A stretch of DNA of 64,000 nucleotides from Sedimentisphaerales bacterium (GCA_016935195.1 JAFGRL010000190.1:1-64000); one strand, 5' to 3'. Positions 51,683 to 62,524 are shown, counted from the first letter of the stretch. Translations and numbers: made by a program. Notes: generated by a model from the sequence alone, not told the origin.

Positions 51683-52345
51683 TCAGGAGGGAGGTTCCTT
51701 GAGTTCTTCAACTTTAGGCAGGTCCTTCAGAGAGTTGAGGCCAAATACTTCCAGAAACTTTTTTGTCGTTCCATAGAGCATTGGTCTGCCTAAGACTTCT
51801 GCTCGGCCAATGATTTTAACAAGCCCTTTATAAATTAAGTTTCGAACTATTTCGCCGCTTGAAACACCCCTGATTGCCTCAATATCAGCTCGAATTATGG
51901 GCTGTTTGTATGCTATGACCGCCAGCGTCTCTAATGCCGCAGCACTTAACCTACTGTCGCTGCGAACTCGTAACAGTTTATTTAACCATTGGTTATAGGC
52001 ACTTAAGGTCAGCATTTGATAACCCCCGGCAATCTGCTCAATCCTAAATGCGTGGTTGTTTGCTTCGTATTTTTCGTTTAGCCCTTTGATGTATTGGCGA
52101 AGTTGTTTTGCACCTATGCCGACGATGTCGGCAAGACGAGCTGTTGTCAGAGACTCATCGCTGGCAAATAAAACCGCCTCCAACACTGATTCGGCACCTG
52201 GCTCGAAATCAGTATTTTCGCCCCTAAGGACATCCTGTTCGTTCGTCTCTTTTGAGGCTTTCACATTAACTTCAGCTATCTGTTCCTCGTCGGATACTTC
52301 TGTCTGAGAATCTTCCTGGCAGTGTTCTGTCATATCTGTTTCCAT
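51683..52345 (-). CDS. scpB: Segregation and condensation protein B
   Basis: VLEAVLFASDESLTTARLADIVG; ALETLAVIAYKQPIIRADIEAIRGVSSGEIVRNLIYKGLVKIIGR. Confidence 0.93.
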   Translation of the reverse strand: METDMTEHCQEDSQTEVSDEEQIAEVNVKASKETNEQDVLRGENTDFEPGAESVLEAVLFASDESLTTARLADIVGIGAKQLRQYIKGLNEKYEANNHAFRIEQIAGGYQMLTLSAYNQWLNKLLRVRSDSRLSAAALETLAVIAYKQPIIRADIEAIRGVSSGEIVRNLIYKGLVKIIGRAEVLGRPMLYGTTKKFLEVFGLNSLKDLPKVEELKEPPS

Positions 52346-53442
52346 ATAAAGGGGTCGGAATCTACTCTGCTTATTTTGATTGTTATATTTTTAATCTCTT
52401 TTTGCAACCTTTTAGCTAATTTTTTCAGGATAAAGCGTTCGGAGACGGTGTGACTTAGACAAATGCAGGTTAAATCTGCCTGCTCCCCGGCCAGCGCCTG
52501 ATGATGTTTTAATTCCCCGGTAACATACAAATCACATTCTGCTGCAATTACAGCATTGATAATCTTTCCACACGAGCCTGCACAAACTGCTGCCTTTCTT
52601 ACAATGCGGCTTTGGCGTCCCACAATACCCATCGCCTTTGCACCGGTCTTATCCTTTATCTTTTCGATGATTTGGCGCAGTTGCACAGGTTTTTTTAGAT
52701 TTCCTATTCTGCCCAGCCCGAATTTATCCCTGTTGTTGTAAAGTTTTATAACATCAAAAGCCGGCATCTCATAAGGATGCGCCTTTTTCATCGCTGCTAT
52801 ACAATCATCGAGTTTTTTGGCCGGTACAATTGTCTCAAACCTTATCTCTGGTACTTTTTCTAATCTGCCCCTTTTCCCAACCGCAGGTTTTGCATCTCGC
52901 CCAGGCAGGAAACTACCAATACCTTCGGTTTCAAAACTACATTTTTCATATCTGCCGATCCCCCCGGCCCCGGCAGCAAAGAGAGCATTCGAAACCTTCG
53001 CCGCGGCCTCAACAGGAACAAATATTGCCAGCTTATAAACTTTACTTTCAGAATCCTCGACAAAATCACCAATCGGTTTGGCATCGCAGATTCCAACCAT
53101 TTCTGCCAATTCATCATTTACGCCACCTTCAGCCACATCTAAAGCTGTGTGTATCGAAAAGACCGAAATGTCTTCTCGGATGAGTCTATATATAACCTCG
53201 GTTGCACCTGCAGCGACGATTTTTTTCAAACCATCCCATATTACCGGATGATAACTTATAATCATCTGTGCCTTTAATCTTTTTGCCTCAGCAACAACAT
53301 CTTTTGTAATATCGATAGTCAGCAGAATGTTTTTTACATTGAGTTTCTCATCGCCGATGAGCAGTCCCACATTATCCCAATCCTGCGCCAATCCAAGGGG
53401 TACTATCTCTTCGATTTTAGCTGCAATATCGTTTATCTTCAT
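52330..53442 (-). CDS. Nif3-like dinuclear metal center protein
   Basis: AQDWDNVGLLIGD; MIISYHPVIWDGLKKI; HTALDVAEGGVNDELAE; YVTGELKHHQAL. Confidence 0.92.
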   Translation of the reverse strand: MKINDIAAKIEEIVPLGLAQDWDNVGLLIGDEKLNVKNILLTIDITKDVVAEAKRLKAQMIISYHPVIWDGLKKIVAAGATEVIYRLIREDISVFSIHTALDVAEGGVNDELAEMVGICDAKPIGDFVEDSESKVYKLAIFVPVEAAAKVSNALFAAGAGGIGRYEKCSFETEGIGSFLPGRDAKPAVGKRGRLEKVPEIRFETIVPAKKLDDCIAAMKKAHPYEMPAFDVIKLYNNRDKFGLGRIGNLKKPVQLRQIIEKIKDKTGAKAMGIVGRQSRIVRKAAVCAGSCGKIINAVIAAECDLYVTGELKHHQALAGEQADLTCICLSHTVSERFILKKLAKRLQKEIKNITIKISRVDSDPFIWKQI

Positions 53443-53460
53443 TTGTCTTTCCTGCATTTG

Positions 53461-54300
53461 TCACTTAACGCATCCCTCGAAACACTTGATCAGTTTGCCA
53501 GTCACCGGCCCGACCTTTCCACCGCCCACAGTGTGCTTTTCCACGGCGCTTACCGGCATAACCTTCATAACCACATTTGTCAGAAACGCCTCTTCAGCGG
53601 AAAGTAAGTCATCTATAGACAGGTCCTTTTCAGCCAGCGTGATAGAATTTTCTAATGCCAGTTGACAAACAGTTTTTCTTGCCACACCTGCCAGGACAGG
53701 AGTTCTTATAGGCGGAGTATAGAGTACCGAATCTTTAACGAGAAATATATTGCTTATACACCCTTCTGCCAGTCGATTATCCACCGTGAACCACAATGCC
53801 TCAGCGGCTTTCTTCTCGTGCGCCAGCTTCAGCGCTATCATTCGGGAAAGGTAGTTTGTTGTTTTGTGTCCGTAAATCGGCTCAGCTGGGTTTTGTCTAA
53901 ATGGACAAAGCACTACCAGCACGCCATTTTTGTAATACTCCGGCGGATAATCCTGCGCCTTTGTTGCCGTGATAAGCAGCGTACCCTGGTGTTGATTTTC
54001 AGCCTGCGACATTCGCCCCGAGGTTAGCGTCAGTCTGATACGGGCATCTTTTAGGTTATTAGCTTGAATAACTTTATATATCGCTTTGGAAATATACTTC
54101 TTCTCGTAAGAATGGTTTATTCCCAAACTGCTGGAACTGAAAAACAGCCTATCCAAATGGTCTTCGAGACAAAAAACCACCGCGTTATAGCTCCGCATAG
54201 TCTCGAAAAGCCCAGCCCCATACAAAAGGCCGCTGTCACTAACCGACACGCAGGCCTTATCAACATCGACTAACTTATCATTTAGAAAAACTTTTTCCAT
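53461..54300 (-). CDS. Class IV aminotransferase (aminodeoxychorismate lyase-like)
   Basis: SVSDSGLLYGAGLFETMR; KTTNYLSRMIALKLAHEKKAAEALW; next to pabB. Confidence 0.88.
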   Translation of the reverse strand: MEKVFLNDKLVDVDKACVSVSDSGLLYGAGLFETMRSYNAVVFCLEDHLDRLFFSSSSLGINHSYEKKYISKAIYKVIQANNLKDARIRLTLTSGRMSQAENQHQGTLLITATKAQDYPPEYYKNGVLVVLCPFRQNPAEPIYGHKTTNYLSRMIALKLAHEKKAAEALWFTVDNRLAEGCISNIFLVKDSVLYTPPIRTPVLAGVARKTVCQLALENSITLAEKDLSIDDLLSAEEAFLTNVVMKVMPVSAVEKHTVGGGKVGPVTGKLIKCFEGCVK

Positions 54301-54309
54301 ATGAGGTCT

Positions 54310-55773
54310 CTAAACGACTTTGTCTTCATAACTACCCGCTACCCGCTGTACGCTATTAATTCCTGCTATTAATGCTCTTGCCTTGGTAATTGTCTCGGCC
54401 CATTCAGCTTCAGGGTCGGAATCTGCTACTATTCCGCCGCCTGCTTGTGCAAAGGCCATTTCGGCTGAGATAATAATCGTTCGTATCGAGATATTCAAGC
54501 ACACAGTGCCATCGATACCAATAAAGCCTATACTGCCAGTGTAAAGGCCTCTGGCTGTCGGCTCAGTCTCGTCAATAATCTCCATCGAGCGGATTTTTGG
54601 AGCGCCGGTAATGGAGCCGCCGGGAAACATCCCTCTTAGAACATCACAGAAAGTTATCTCTTGACGAAGCTGGCCGGCAACCGTCGCTACCGCGTGAAAT
54701 ACCGTCGGATAGCTTTCAATTGTCCTCGGCTGAATTACTTTTCTACTCCCGTATTGGCAGATTTTAGCAACGTCGTTACGCTCCAAATCGATTATCATGT
54801 TCAGCTCAGCCTGCTCTTTTTCGCTGCGAACTAATTCATCAAAGTTTTTCGCGTTGATTTGCTTACCTTGACCATCTTCGCTGACTCTCGGACGGGTACC
54901 TTTAATCGGCTTAGTTCGAATAACACCGTCTTCAATCGTTATAAACATCTCCGGCGAAGCGCTGACGATGTGAAAATCCGTGCAGTCGATATAAGCTGAG
55001 TAGCCGCTTGGGTTATAATAATTTTGCCAGTGGAAAACGTCTATTGGCCTGGCGTTATAATCACATTCAAACCGCTGTGAGAAGTTAATCTGGTAAACAT
55101 CGCCGTCGTAGATGTATCGCTTTATTTTCTCGACCATCCGCAGGTAATAATCCTTGTCCATATTGCATCGAATTTGCGAAAAATCAATTGCTTCAAGGTC
55201 GGCAGGTAAAGGTTGCTGCAAATGAATTTTTTGACAGTCACCCAGCAGCTGCTCCAACGCAGATAATTTTTCGTCCGGCTTTTCAGAATCGTCCGGCAAC
55301 TGCAGCACGATCAGCCAGCAAGCCCTTTTAATATGGTCGTAGGCAATAAGGCTGTCGTAAAAGCACAGTCGAATCAACGGCATCCCAAGGTCATCTATAG
55401 TCGTCTCCGGCAGCCGTTCGATATATCGGCCCAGCTCGTAGCTAAAATACCCAATCCATCCACCACAGAAAATCCCTGCTGGCAAGCTGTTTGTATTGTC
55501 CTCTGTAAGCCTGTACTTATCGAGGATCCTGTGCAGCTTCCTGAAAAGGTCTTGTTGTCCAGCTCGAAATTCAAACACTTCTTTCGGTTGGCCAGCCCAG
55601 TAGCTAAATCCGTCGGCATCTGCCTTGGCGATATTGGCCCCAAGTATGACAGGTGATTGCAAATGTGCGAATATTTCACTCAACGCCGGCATATTTACCG
55701 ATGTGGAGATTTTTTTATAATACAGTTTACAGCTGATAGTTTTATTGTTTGCAGCAACTGTCGTTGTGCTCAT
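54310..55773 (-). CDS. pabB: Aminodeoxychorismate synthase component I
   Basis: RPIKGTRPR-type motif IKGTRPRVSEDGQ; ELNMIIDLERNDVAKIC; FPGGSITGAPKIRSMEII. Confidence 0.93.
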   Translation of the reverse strand: MSTTTVAANNKTISCKLYYKKISTSVNMPALSEIFAHLQSPVILGANIAKADADGFSYWAGQPKEVFEFRAGQQDLFRKLHRILDKYRLTEDNTNSLPAGIFCGGWIGYFSYELGRYIERLPETTIDDLGMPLIRLCFYDSLIAYDHIKRACWLIVLQLPDDSEKPDEKLSALEQLLGDCQKIHLQQPLPADLEAIDFSQIRCNMDKDYYLRMVEKIKRYIYDGDVYQINFSQRFECDYNARPIDVFHWQNYYNPSGYSAYIDCTDFHIVSASPEMFITIEDGVIRTKPIKGTRPRVSEDGQGKQINAKNFDELVRSEKEQAELNMIIDLERNDVAKICQYGSRKVIQPRTIESYPTVFHAVATVAGQLRQEITFCDVLRGMFPGGSITGAPKIRSMEIIDETEPTARGLYTGSIGFIGIDGTVCLNISIRTIIISAEMAFAQAGGGIVADSDPEAEWAETITKARALIAGINSVQRVAGSYEDKVV

Positions 55774-56456
55774 TGTATCTGCCCAGCCCTGAACTGGTTT
55801 ACAATCTTTAACCCCGAGGAAGTTCCAATTCTCTCAGCCCCTGCCTCTAACATCTCAAGGGCCTGTTTTGCAGTCTGAATTCCGCCGGCTGCTTTGATTT
55901 TACAGTTGCCTGCGAACTGTTTCATTAGTTTTATATCCTCGACCGTTGCGCCGCCGGCAGGGTTCATACCGGTGCTGGTTTTGACAAAATCAACGCCGCA
56001 GCTATCTGCAATTTGACGGGCGAATATTTTTTGTTCTCTTGTCAGAGCAGCCGACTCAATTATCACCTTCAAGAGTACCGTCGGCTTCATTGAGTGACAT
56101 ACTTTCACAACCGCCCGTAGCTGGGTGGACAGATATTTAGAATTGCCCTCAATTATCGACGCCAAATCGGCGACCATATCAATCTCGTCGGCGCCGTCAA
56201 ATATAGCCTGTTTTGTCTGGGCAACTTTAATTTTAGTTGTATCAGCTCCCAGCGGAAGACTAACTACACCGCTGACTTTTACCTTTGTCCGCTGTAATAT
56301 TTCCGCCGCTAATGGTATCCATCGAGGATTTATTGATACCGAATGAAAGCCATAATTCACAGCCTCTTGGCACAGTTGCCTGATGTCTTCACTTGTTGCC
56401 GTTGCAGCTAACAATGTATGGTCAATACAACCGGCTAATTGTTTTTCTTCCATCAC
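55770..56456 (-). CDS. deoC: Deoxyribose-phosphate aldolase
   Basis: IDHTLLAATATSEDIRQLCQEA; VDFVKTSTGMNPAGGATVEDI; KAAGGIQT. Confidence 0.93.
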   Translation of the reverse strand: MMEEKQLAGCIDHTLLAATATSEDIRQLCQEAVNYGFHSVSINPRWIPLAAEILQRTKVKVSGVVSLPLGADTTKIKVAQTKQAIFDGADEIDMVADLASIIEGNSKYLSTQLRAVVKVCHSMKPTVLLKVIIESAALTREQKIFARQIADSCGVDFVKTSTGMNPAGGATVEDIKLMKQFAGNCKIKAAGGIQTAKQALEMLEAGAERIGTSSGLKIVNQFRAGQIQ

Positions 56457-56458
56457 TG

Positions 56459-57544
56459 TTACTTCTTTATGTACTTTTTCTTTTTGAAGAATTCCATCGC
56501 ATCGGCTGGGTCGTTGAAGAGTTTTGTTGCCGTCTGCGTAACAAAAACCGAAGGTCTTTGCTTTGCGGCCCAGATAACATACACTTCTTTGCCGGCTTCG
56601 TAAGCGTGCTGAAGCTCTCTTTCAACCCCGCTGGATATTGCGGCTCGTCCGTCAGGCAGTGTTGGGACAAAGCTTATTATCATATCAGACTGCTCGATGA
56701 GCATAAAGTCGCGGGCATATATCTGGCTGTTGATGTCCCTGTCAATTTGCTGAACCTGATGCAAATCCAGTCGAACTGTCTGTCCCGATGTTGTTACCTC
56801 AACGTAATCTAAACCTTCCTGGGCCGATTTACGGGCATAATGAGGCAAATACGATTCTTCCAAATCAGCGGGGTCAAAGCAGGTGAAAAACTGTTTCATC
56901 ATTGCACGGAATCTATCAATTTGCTTCCTGACTTCGTCCATATCTGCAACGGCAGTCATCGGAAAACTCAAATAAGCTTTTTTGCTCAACTCATCAAAGA
57001 TAAGTTTGTAGAATGTTTCAATGGTCTGCTCTTTTGCGCCGCGTGCAAGACAGTAAAATACCGCTTTGTCATTAACACCTTTCCACAGCATTTCTGTCCC
57101 AATGATTTCTTCTTCACGCCAGACAATCAGATCTTTCAATGAATGCTCTGAGGTATGCTCGTCCGAAAGTCGTTTGTGCACGGCAACGATACCGTCAATT
57201 AAACATATATAGATATCGGCTCCAAGCTGGTGCATCTGGTCGAAATCAACCGCTGGGAACAAGCCATGTCGCCAGCGGAAAGTGGCGTGTGTATTGACTA
57301 TCAAATTGGCAGCCTTATCTGCTTTTACAATGATGTCTTTGAAAACACTGCGGCGAAGCGAACTTAATCTTTTCATCGGTATGTCAAGGATTTTACCAGC
57401 CGGAATGTCAGGGGCTTCCTTATACATCATATCCCCCACGTTGCATAAAAGCACTTGTTGGCACCTTTGGCCGGCAAATTTGCAAACCTCTTGCAGATAT
57501 GCCTTTTTATCAAGACCAACCATTCCGGTAACCACGATTACCAT
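56459..57544 (-). CDS. P-loop nucleotide-kinase-like protein with C-terminal deoxyribosyltransferase-like region
   Basis: N-term VIVVTGMVGLDKKAYLQEV...; C-term RDFMLIEQSDMIISFVPTLPDGRAAISSGVERELQHAYEAGKEVYVIW. Confidence 0.55.
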   Translation of the reverse strand: MVIVVTGMVGLDKKAYLQEVCKFAGQRCQQVLLCNVGDMMYKEAPDIPAGKILDIPMKRLSSLRRSVFKDIIVKADKAANLIVNTHATFRWRHGLFPAVDFDQMHQLGADIYICLIDGIVAVHKRLSDEHTSEHSLKDLIVWREEEIIGTEMLWKGVNDKAVFYCLARGAKEQTIETFYKLIFDELSKKAYLSFPMTAVADMDEVRKQIDRFRAMMKQFFTCFDPADLEESYLPHYARKSAQEGLDYVEVTTSGQTVRLDLHQVQQIDRDINSQIYARDFMLIEQSDMIISFVPTLPDGRAAISSGVERELQHAYEAGKEVYVIWAAKQRPSVFVTQTATKLFNDPADAMEFFKKKKYIKK

Positions 57545-57741
57545 CAGATAAGACTCCGAACTCGAACGTAAACGCTTACTCTTCAGCCACTGTAAGGCCT
57601 TTTCTCATTTACTTCCCTCTTTTCCAAGGGATTTTAATCTTTGTACACGGCCTCTTGCAATTATTCAAGTCGGTTTGTGGGGGAATTCTAAGTTACCGTG
57701 GGACGTGCGTAGTTAATCTTGAACTGCGGCCGCAATAAAAT

Positions 57742-58884
57742 TTACGTTCTAAAAATTGGTCCTATGTCCTTAGCCTCTTTTGCTGCCACTTTTGCTTTAA
57801 CGCCTTTTAGTCTTGACATCCTCTCCGTAACCTTATCCTGCAAAGCGCCCGGCTGCTGGGCCTTGTCTAACATCTCCTCCAATATTATCTTGCCGCTCTC
57901 ATAAAGTTGGAACAGATGGTCATCCAAAAGCTGCATGCCGAGCCTCTTGCCGGTTTGAATACTTGAATCAATCCGGTAGGTTTTGTTCTCGCGGATAAGA
58001 TTAGCAATCGCCGGGGTTACAACCATAAACTCATAGGCGGCAACTCTGCCTCTTCCAGCGGCCAAAGGACACAGAGCCTGGCTAAGCACCGCCATTAAAT
58101 TGCTGCTTAGCTGCACACGGATCTGCTCCTGTTGGTCGGGCGGGAAAACATCAATCATTCGGGTAATAGTACCGGAAGCACTCGTGGTATGGACGGTACT
58201 GAAGACAAGGTGGCCTGTCTCGGCGGCTCTGATCGCCGCTTCAATCGTTTCGAGGTCTCGCAGCTCACCTACCAGAATTACGTCGGGGTCCTGCCGTAAA
58301 ACGCGTCTTAGCGCCTCTGAAAAACTCGGTACATCAACACCGACTTCCCTCTGGTTGACGATTGACTTTTTGTGGTTATGATAATATTCGATAGGGTCTT
58401 CAACGGTTACTATGTGGCGGTCAAGGTTCTCGTTGATGTAATTGAGCATACAGGCCAAAGTTGTGGTCTTGCCACAACCTGTTGGACCCGTTACCAGAAA
58501 TAACCCACGCGGCCTTCGACATAAAGCCGAGCATATCTTAGGCAAACCGATCTCCTCGAATGTCATTATCTTCGTCGGTATAAGCCGAAGGACAATCGAT
58601 ACATTTCCCTTCTGTTTAAAAACAGCAACACGAAATCTTCCTTCATCCCCGAAGGCAAAACCAAAATCGGTTCCACCCTCTTCCTGAAGCTCCTGCTGGT
58701 TTCGCTCCGGAGTTACACTTTTCATCAAAGCAACAGTGTCATCAGGCCCTAAAACCTTTGTCTCCAAAGGTCTGAGCCTGCCGTCTATACGCAAAATTGG
58801 AGGCTTATTAGTCACAATATGTAAGTCCGATGCTCCCTGGGATACACACGCATGAAGCAATCTGTCCATATTCAATGTCGCCAT
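57742..58884 (-). CDS. pilT: Type IV pilus retraction ATPase PilT-like
   Basis: GASDLHIVTNKPPILRIDGRL; GPTGCGKTTTLACMLNYIN; RQDPDVILVGELRDLETIEAAIRAAETGHLVFSTVHT. Confidence 0.95.
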   Translation of the reverse strand: MATLNMDRLLHACVSQGASDLHIVTNKPPILRIDGRLRPLETKVLGPDDTVALMKSVTPERNQQELQEEGGTDFGFAFGDEGRFRVAVFKQKGNVSIVLRLIPTKIMTFEEIGLPKICSALCRRPRGLFLVTGPTGCGKTTTLACMLNYINENLDRHIVTVEDPIEYYHNHKKSIVNQREVGVDVPSFSEALRRVLRQDPDVILVGELRDLETIEAAIRAAETGHLVFSTVHTTSASGTITRMIDVFPPDQQEQIRVQLSSNLMAVLSQALCPLAAGRGRVAAYEFMVVTPAIANLIRENKTYRIDSSIQTGKRLGMQLLDDHLFQLYESGKIILEEMLDKAQQPGALQDKVTERMSRLKGVKAKVAAKEAKDIGPIFRT

Positions 58885-58904
58885 CGCAATACCCTCAATG
58901 TTCT

Positions 58905-60638
58905 TTAACTTACAACTACACCTTCAGTTTGGGTAATCCTCGCCACTTCATCAGGGGTTGTTATACCTTTAAATATCTTGACCTTACCGTCTTCCAGCAA
59001 TGTTCTCATCCCACCAGCTATCGCCGCTTTTCTCAATTCGTTTGAAGGAACCTTGTTGAAGGCCAGTTCCCTCAGTTCACTATTTAGTTCAACCATTTCA
59101 AAAGCGCCTATTCTCCCCTTATAACCGGTCCGCTGACACTGACTGCATCCGGCACCTTTATAAATAGGATGCTCCCTTATATCATCCGGATTGATATTCA
59201 AGAGCCTGAGCTGGTACGGGTCCGGGTCCTCATCGATAATCTTGCAGTTCTCGCAAATAACCCTGACAAGCCGTTGAGCCATTATTGCCTGAATGGAGCT
59301 GGCCACCAGGAAGGGCTTGACTCCCATATCTATCAGACGTGTTATTGCACTGGTTGCATCGTTGGTATGAAGTGTGCTGAAGACCAAATGCCCCGTAAGA
59401 GCTGCCTGAATCGCTATATCTGCCACCACACCATCACGAATCTCGCCTATAAGGATAATATTGGGTGCCTGTCGCAGCATGGACCGCAGAATCCTCTCGA
59501 ATGTCAGGTTAATCTCGGTTTTAACCTGACATTGGTTCATACCGTCAAAGTTGTACTCCACAGGATCTTCTGCTGTAATGATTTTTGTATCGGGTGTATT
59601 GAGCTCCTGCAGTGCCGCATACAATGTTGTGGTCTTACCGCTACCAGTCGGACCAGTTACCAGAAATATACCATTTGGCCTTCTGATTATTCTCTGGAAG
59701 TGCTCATAATCATCATGCTCAAAACCAAGAGCCTGAATACCAATGTTCACTGCATCCGGCCGCAAGATTCGCAAGACTACACTTGGACCATGGTTGCCGG
59801 GCAGGGTTGAAACACGAAAATCAATGTCCTGACCATCTATCACACGCTTGATACGGCCGTCCTGCGGCAATCTTTTATCTGCAATATCCATTCCGGAAAG
59901 GATTTTAAAGCGGGTTACTAACGGTGCCTGCATGCTTTTGGGTATGTTATCCTTTTCCAGGCAGACTCCGTCAACACGATACCTTATCCGAACTCTGTCA
60001 GCCATAGGCTCGACGTGAATATCACTGGCCCGCATATGGTAAGCAGTATCTATAATCAGGTTGACAAGCCTGACAATAGGCCCATCATCATCGCCGCCTT
60101 CAGCCTGTGCTTTTAATATCTCCGCCTGCAGCTCATGACCTGCCTCGGTCAGCTCTGCAGCAGTAGCATCGATACTGTGCTTTAGCCTGTCATCTTCTAC
60201 GTCCTGCTTCTCAAATAAGTCCTCTATAAAGGAATTTATCTTCGAAGGATTTGCCAGAAAATATTCCAGCTCGGCATTTAACCGAAACCGAAGTGCATCC
60301 ATAGTGTCCAAATCCGTTGGGTCACCAATAATCAACCTCAGTCTCCCATTATCCTTCCCCAAAGGCAAAACCTTGTGTCTTTTTATTATCTCTTCTGGCA
60401 CCAGCTTGGTTGCATCAGAGGCAATAGGAGTTTTGTCCAAATTCACATACTTCAATCCAAATTGTTTAGCAACCGCTTTGGTTAATGTGTCTTCATCTAC
60501 AAGTCCCGACTCAAGAAGTATCTGGCCGAGACGCTTATTATTCTTCTTGGAGGTCTTGATTGCGCTGAGCAGCGCCTGTTTTTCAACTACACCGGCCTTA
60601 TAGAGTATCTCACCCAAATGTCTGCGTTTCTTTGCCAT
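58905..60638 (-). CDS. Type II secretion/type IV pilus assembly ATPase (GspE/PilB)
   Basis: N-terminal MshEN-like; [67 protein letters not shown]...CSQC. Confidence 0.94.
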   Translation of the reverse strand: MAKKRRHLGEILYKAGVVEKQALLSAIKTSKKNNKRLGQILLESGLVDEDTLTKAVAKQFGLKYVNLDKTPIASDATKLVPEEIIKRHKVLPLGKDNGRLRLIIGDPTDLDTMDALRFRLNAELEYFLANPSKINSFIEDLFEKQDVEDDRLKHSIDATAAELTEAGHELQAEILKAQAEGGDDDGPIVRLVNLIIDTAYHMRASDIHVEPMADRVRIRYRVDGVCLEKDNIPKSMQAPLVTRFKILSGMDIADKRLPQDGRIKRVIDGQDIDFRVSTLPGNHGPSVVLRILRPDAVNIGIQALGFEHDDYEHFQRIIRRPNGIFLVTGPTGSGKTTTLYAALQELNTPDTKIITAEDPVEYNFDGMNQCQVKTEINLTFERILRSMLRQAPNIILIGEIRDGVVADIAIQAALTGHLVFSTLHTNDATSAITRLIDMGVKPFLVASSIQAIMAQRLVRVICENCKIIDEDPDPYQLRLLNINPDDIREHPIYKGAGCSQCQRTGYKGRIGAFEMVELNSELRELAFNKVPSNELRKAAIAGGMRTLLEDGKVKIFKGITTPDEVARITQTEGVVVS

Positions 60639-60807
60639 GTTCCCACAAAAACCACATATATTTGATTTCCTCAATCATTATAACATTATCAGCACGATTA
60701 GTCAAATCACCCCAGCTACGGCTTTTGGTAAGATGAAATATTTTTATTGGCATTGAGAACCTCCCACAAGGGTATAATATAATTGACGGGACTTTAGGGC
60801 CATAGAT

Positions 60808-61884
60808 ATGCAGGTAACAGACAACATCCTGGAGCTGGTCAACAAAAAAGCTGCCGAAACCGTGCGGTCAGCCAGCAGGGGTCTGATATTACTGTCGGGC
60901 GCCATAGGCGACTGCATACTTGCACTACCCTTAGCTGGGTTCGTTAAAGATTCGCTGGCGCTGGAAGCTATCGACTTGGCAGGAAATATGGAATACATCA
61001 GCCTGTTCCCAGGCAGAACGGTCATAGATAGGGTACGTTCTATCGAATCGATAGAGTTGCACAAGTTATTTGCCAAAGCCGCCGAGTTTGAACTGCCCGA
61101 TAGAGATAGCTTAATAGACTTCTTCGCAAATTATAGCTGGATAATGTCCTTTCTTGGGGAACCAGGAAGTGATTTTGAGCAAAACCTGATTTGGACTGCC
61201 AACTGCAGCCGCAGCAGCGATGTGATTAGCCTTTCAATGAAACCACCTTCAAAATTTGCCGGACATTTAACTCAGTACTACGCACAGCAATTTGCCGAAC
61301 AATGTGCTATACCGGTTAATCCCGCCCGACTTGCCGGTGAGCAAACTCTAATAAAAGCCAATGAGTCGGACAAAAAACTCAGCCTACAAATTCTGCAGGA
61401 GATAACCAATGACAGTGATAAAGTTCTGGTCATCATTCATCCCGGCAGCGGAGGAAAAGAGAAATGCTGGCACCTTGACAATTTCATTGCCGTCGCCAGG
61501 AAATTAAGAACCTTAGGCTCTGAAGTTATGTTTTTGTTAGGACCAGCTGAACTTGAGAGATTCACTAAAAAGGACTTAATTAAAATGAGCGCAGTGGCAA
61601 AATGCCTGGCAGAATTAACATTGACTGAAGTCCTGGGGATTCTAAGCTGTACTGCGTTATTCATCGGAAATGATAGCGGCATAACACATCTGGCTGCTGG
61701 TTTGGGCGTTCCTACTTTTGCTGTCTTTGGACCCAGCAATCCAATCGTTTACAAGCCAATCGGGCCGAAAGTGACAGTCCTGGCTACGAAAAGCCAAAAT
61801 TTCTCCAGCAAACCCTCACCTTACTACCGACGCAAACTATTAGCTCTGCTGAAAAGTTTTTTTGAAAAACATATTCAGGTGTGA
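60808..61884 (+). CDS. Glycosyltransferase family 9 (heptosyltransferase-like)
   Basis: GAIGDCILALPL; VIIHPGSGGKEKCWHLDNFIAVARKL; FIGNDSGITHLAAGLGVPTFAVFGPSNP. Confidence 0.9.
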   Translation: MQVTDNILELVNKKAAETVRSASRGLILLSGAIGDCILALPLAGFVKDSLALEAIDLAGNMEYISLFPGRTVIDRVRSIESIELHKLFAKAAEFELPDRDSLIDFFANYSWIMSFLGEPGSDFEQNLIWTANCSRSSDVISLSMKPPSKFAGHLTQYYAQQFAEQCAIPVNPARLAGEQTLIKANESDKKLSLQILQEITNDSDKVLVIIHPGSGGKEKCWHLDNFIAVARKLRTLGSEVMFLLGPAELERFTKKDLIKMSAVAKCLAELTLTEVLGILSCTALFIGNDSGITHLAAGLGVPTFAVFGPSNPIVYKPIGPKVTVLATKSQNFSSKPSPYYRRKLLALLKSFFEKHIQV

Positions 61885-61930
61885 AAAAAACAGATGTGCT
61901 TTCGTCAATCTGCTTTAGTCTTGCAGCCGT

Positions 61931-62524
61931 TTAACCAAACAGCCTTCTTATGTCTTCATCGGTAATTTTTTCATCAGGCTTTATGGGCTCTCCCCTTTGG
62001 CGCCTTAGGTGATCGAAGAACTCATTGACGTTCTCAGAGGCCGACTTTATTACCAGACCCAGTGAATATCTCATAAGCGAGACGTCTGCCCCTTCAAGGG
62101 AACCCTTTATCAGGCCGGTTTCGATATTCTGCTGTTGTTCCATTTCTCTATCGAACCTGCCTAACACCTCCTTCAGGCTGCCATATTCCATCTCCTGTTT
62201 TGTTATGAGTCTGTTGGCTACCTGGGAATAAGGAAGTCCCATTGTTCTAAAGATATAAGCTGCCTCCGGAGGTATTGCCTCAGGGTGCTCAAAGCCGTCG
62301 TTGAACTGAGGCCCGCTAAAATACCGAGGCAGCAAAATATGAGGTTTTTGAAAAAGAATATTCCCTCTTCTAACAACCGTCCTGTTGCTGAATCGTCTGT
62401 GTTCAGCAACAAAAACATAAGGCAGCTCCATATCCCCGAATGTATAGAGTATGCGTTGATATTCCCTGATTATCTCGGTTTTCTTCCAATACTCTTTGAA
62501 TTTCTCTCTGTTAAGTTCAGACAT
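61931..62524 (-). CDS. Conserved-looking hypothetical protein
   Basis: 197-aa ORF, good coding character, no family recognised. Confidence 0.6.
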   Translation of the reverse strand: MSELNREKFKEYWKKTEIIREYQRILYTFGDMELPYVFVAEHRRFSNRTVVRRGNILFQKPHILLPRYFSGPQFNDGFEHPEAIPPEAAYIFRTMGLPYSQVANRLITKQEMEYGSLKEVLGRFDREMEQQQNIETGLIKGSLEGADVSLMRYSLGLVIKSASENVNEFFDHLRRQRGEPIKPDEKITDEDIRRLFG

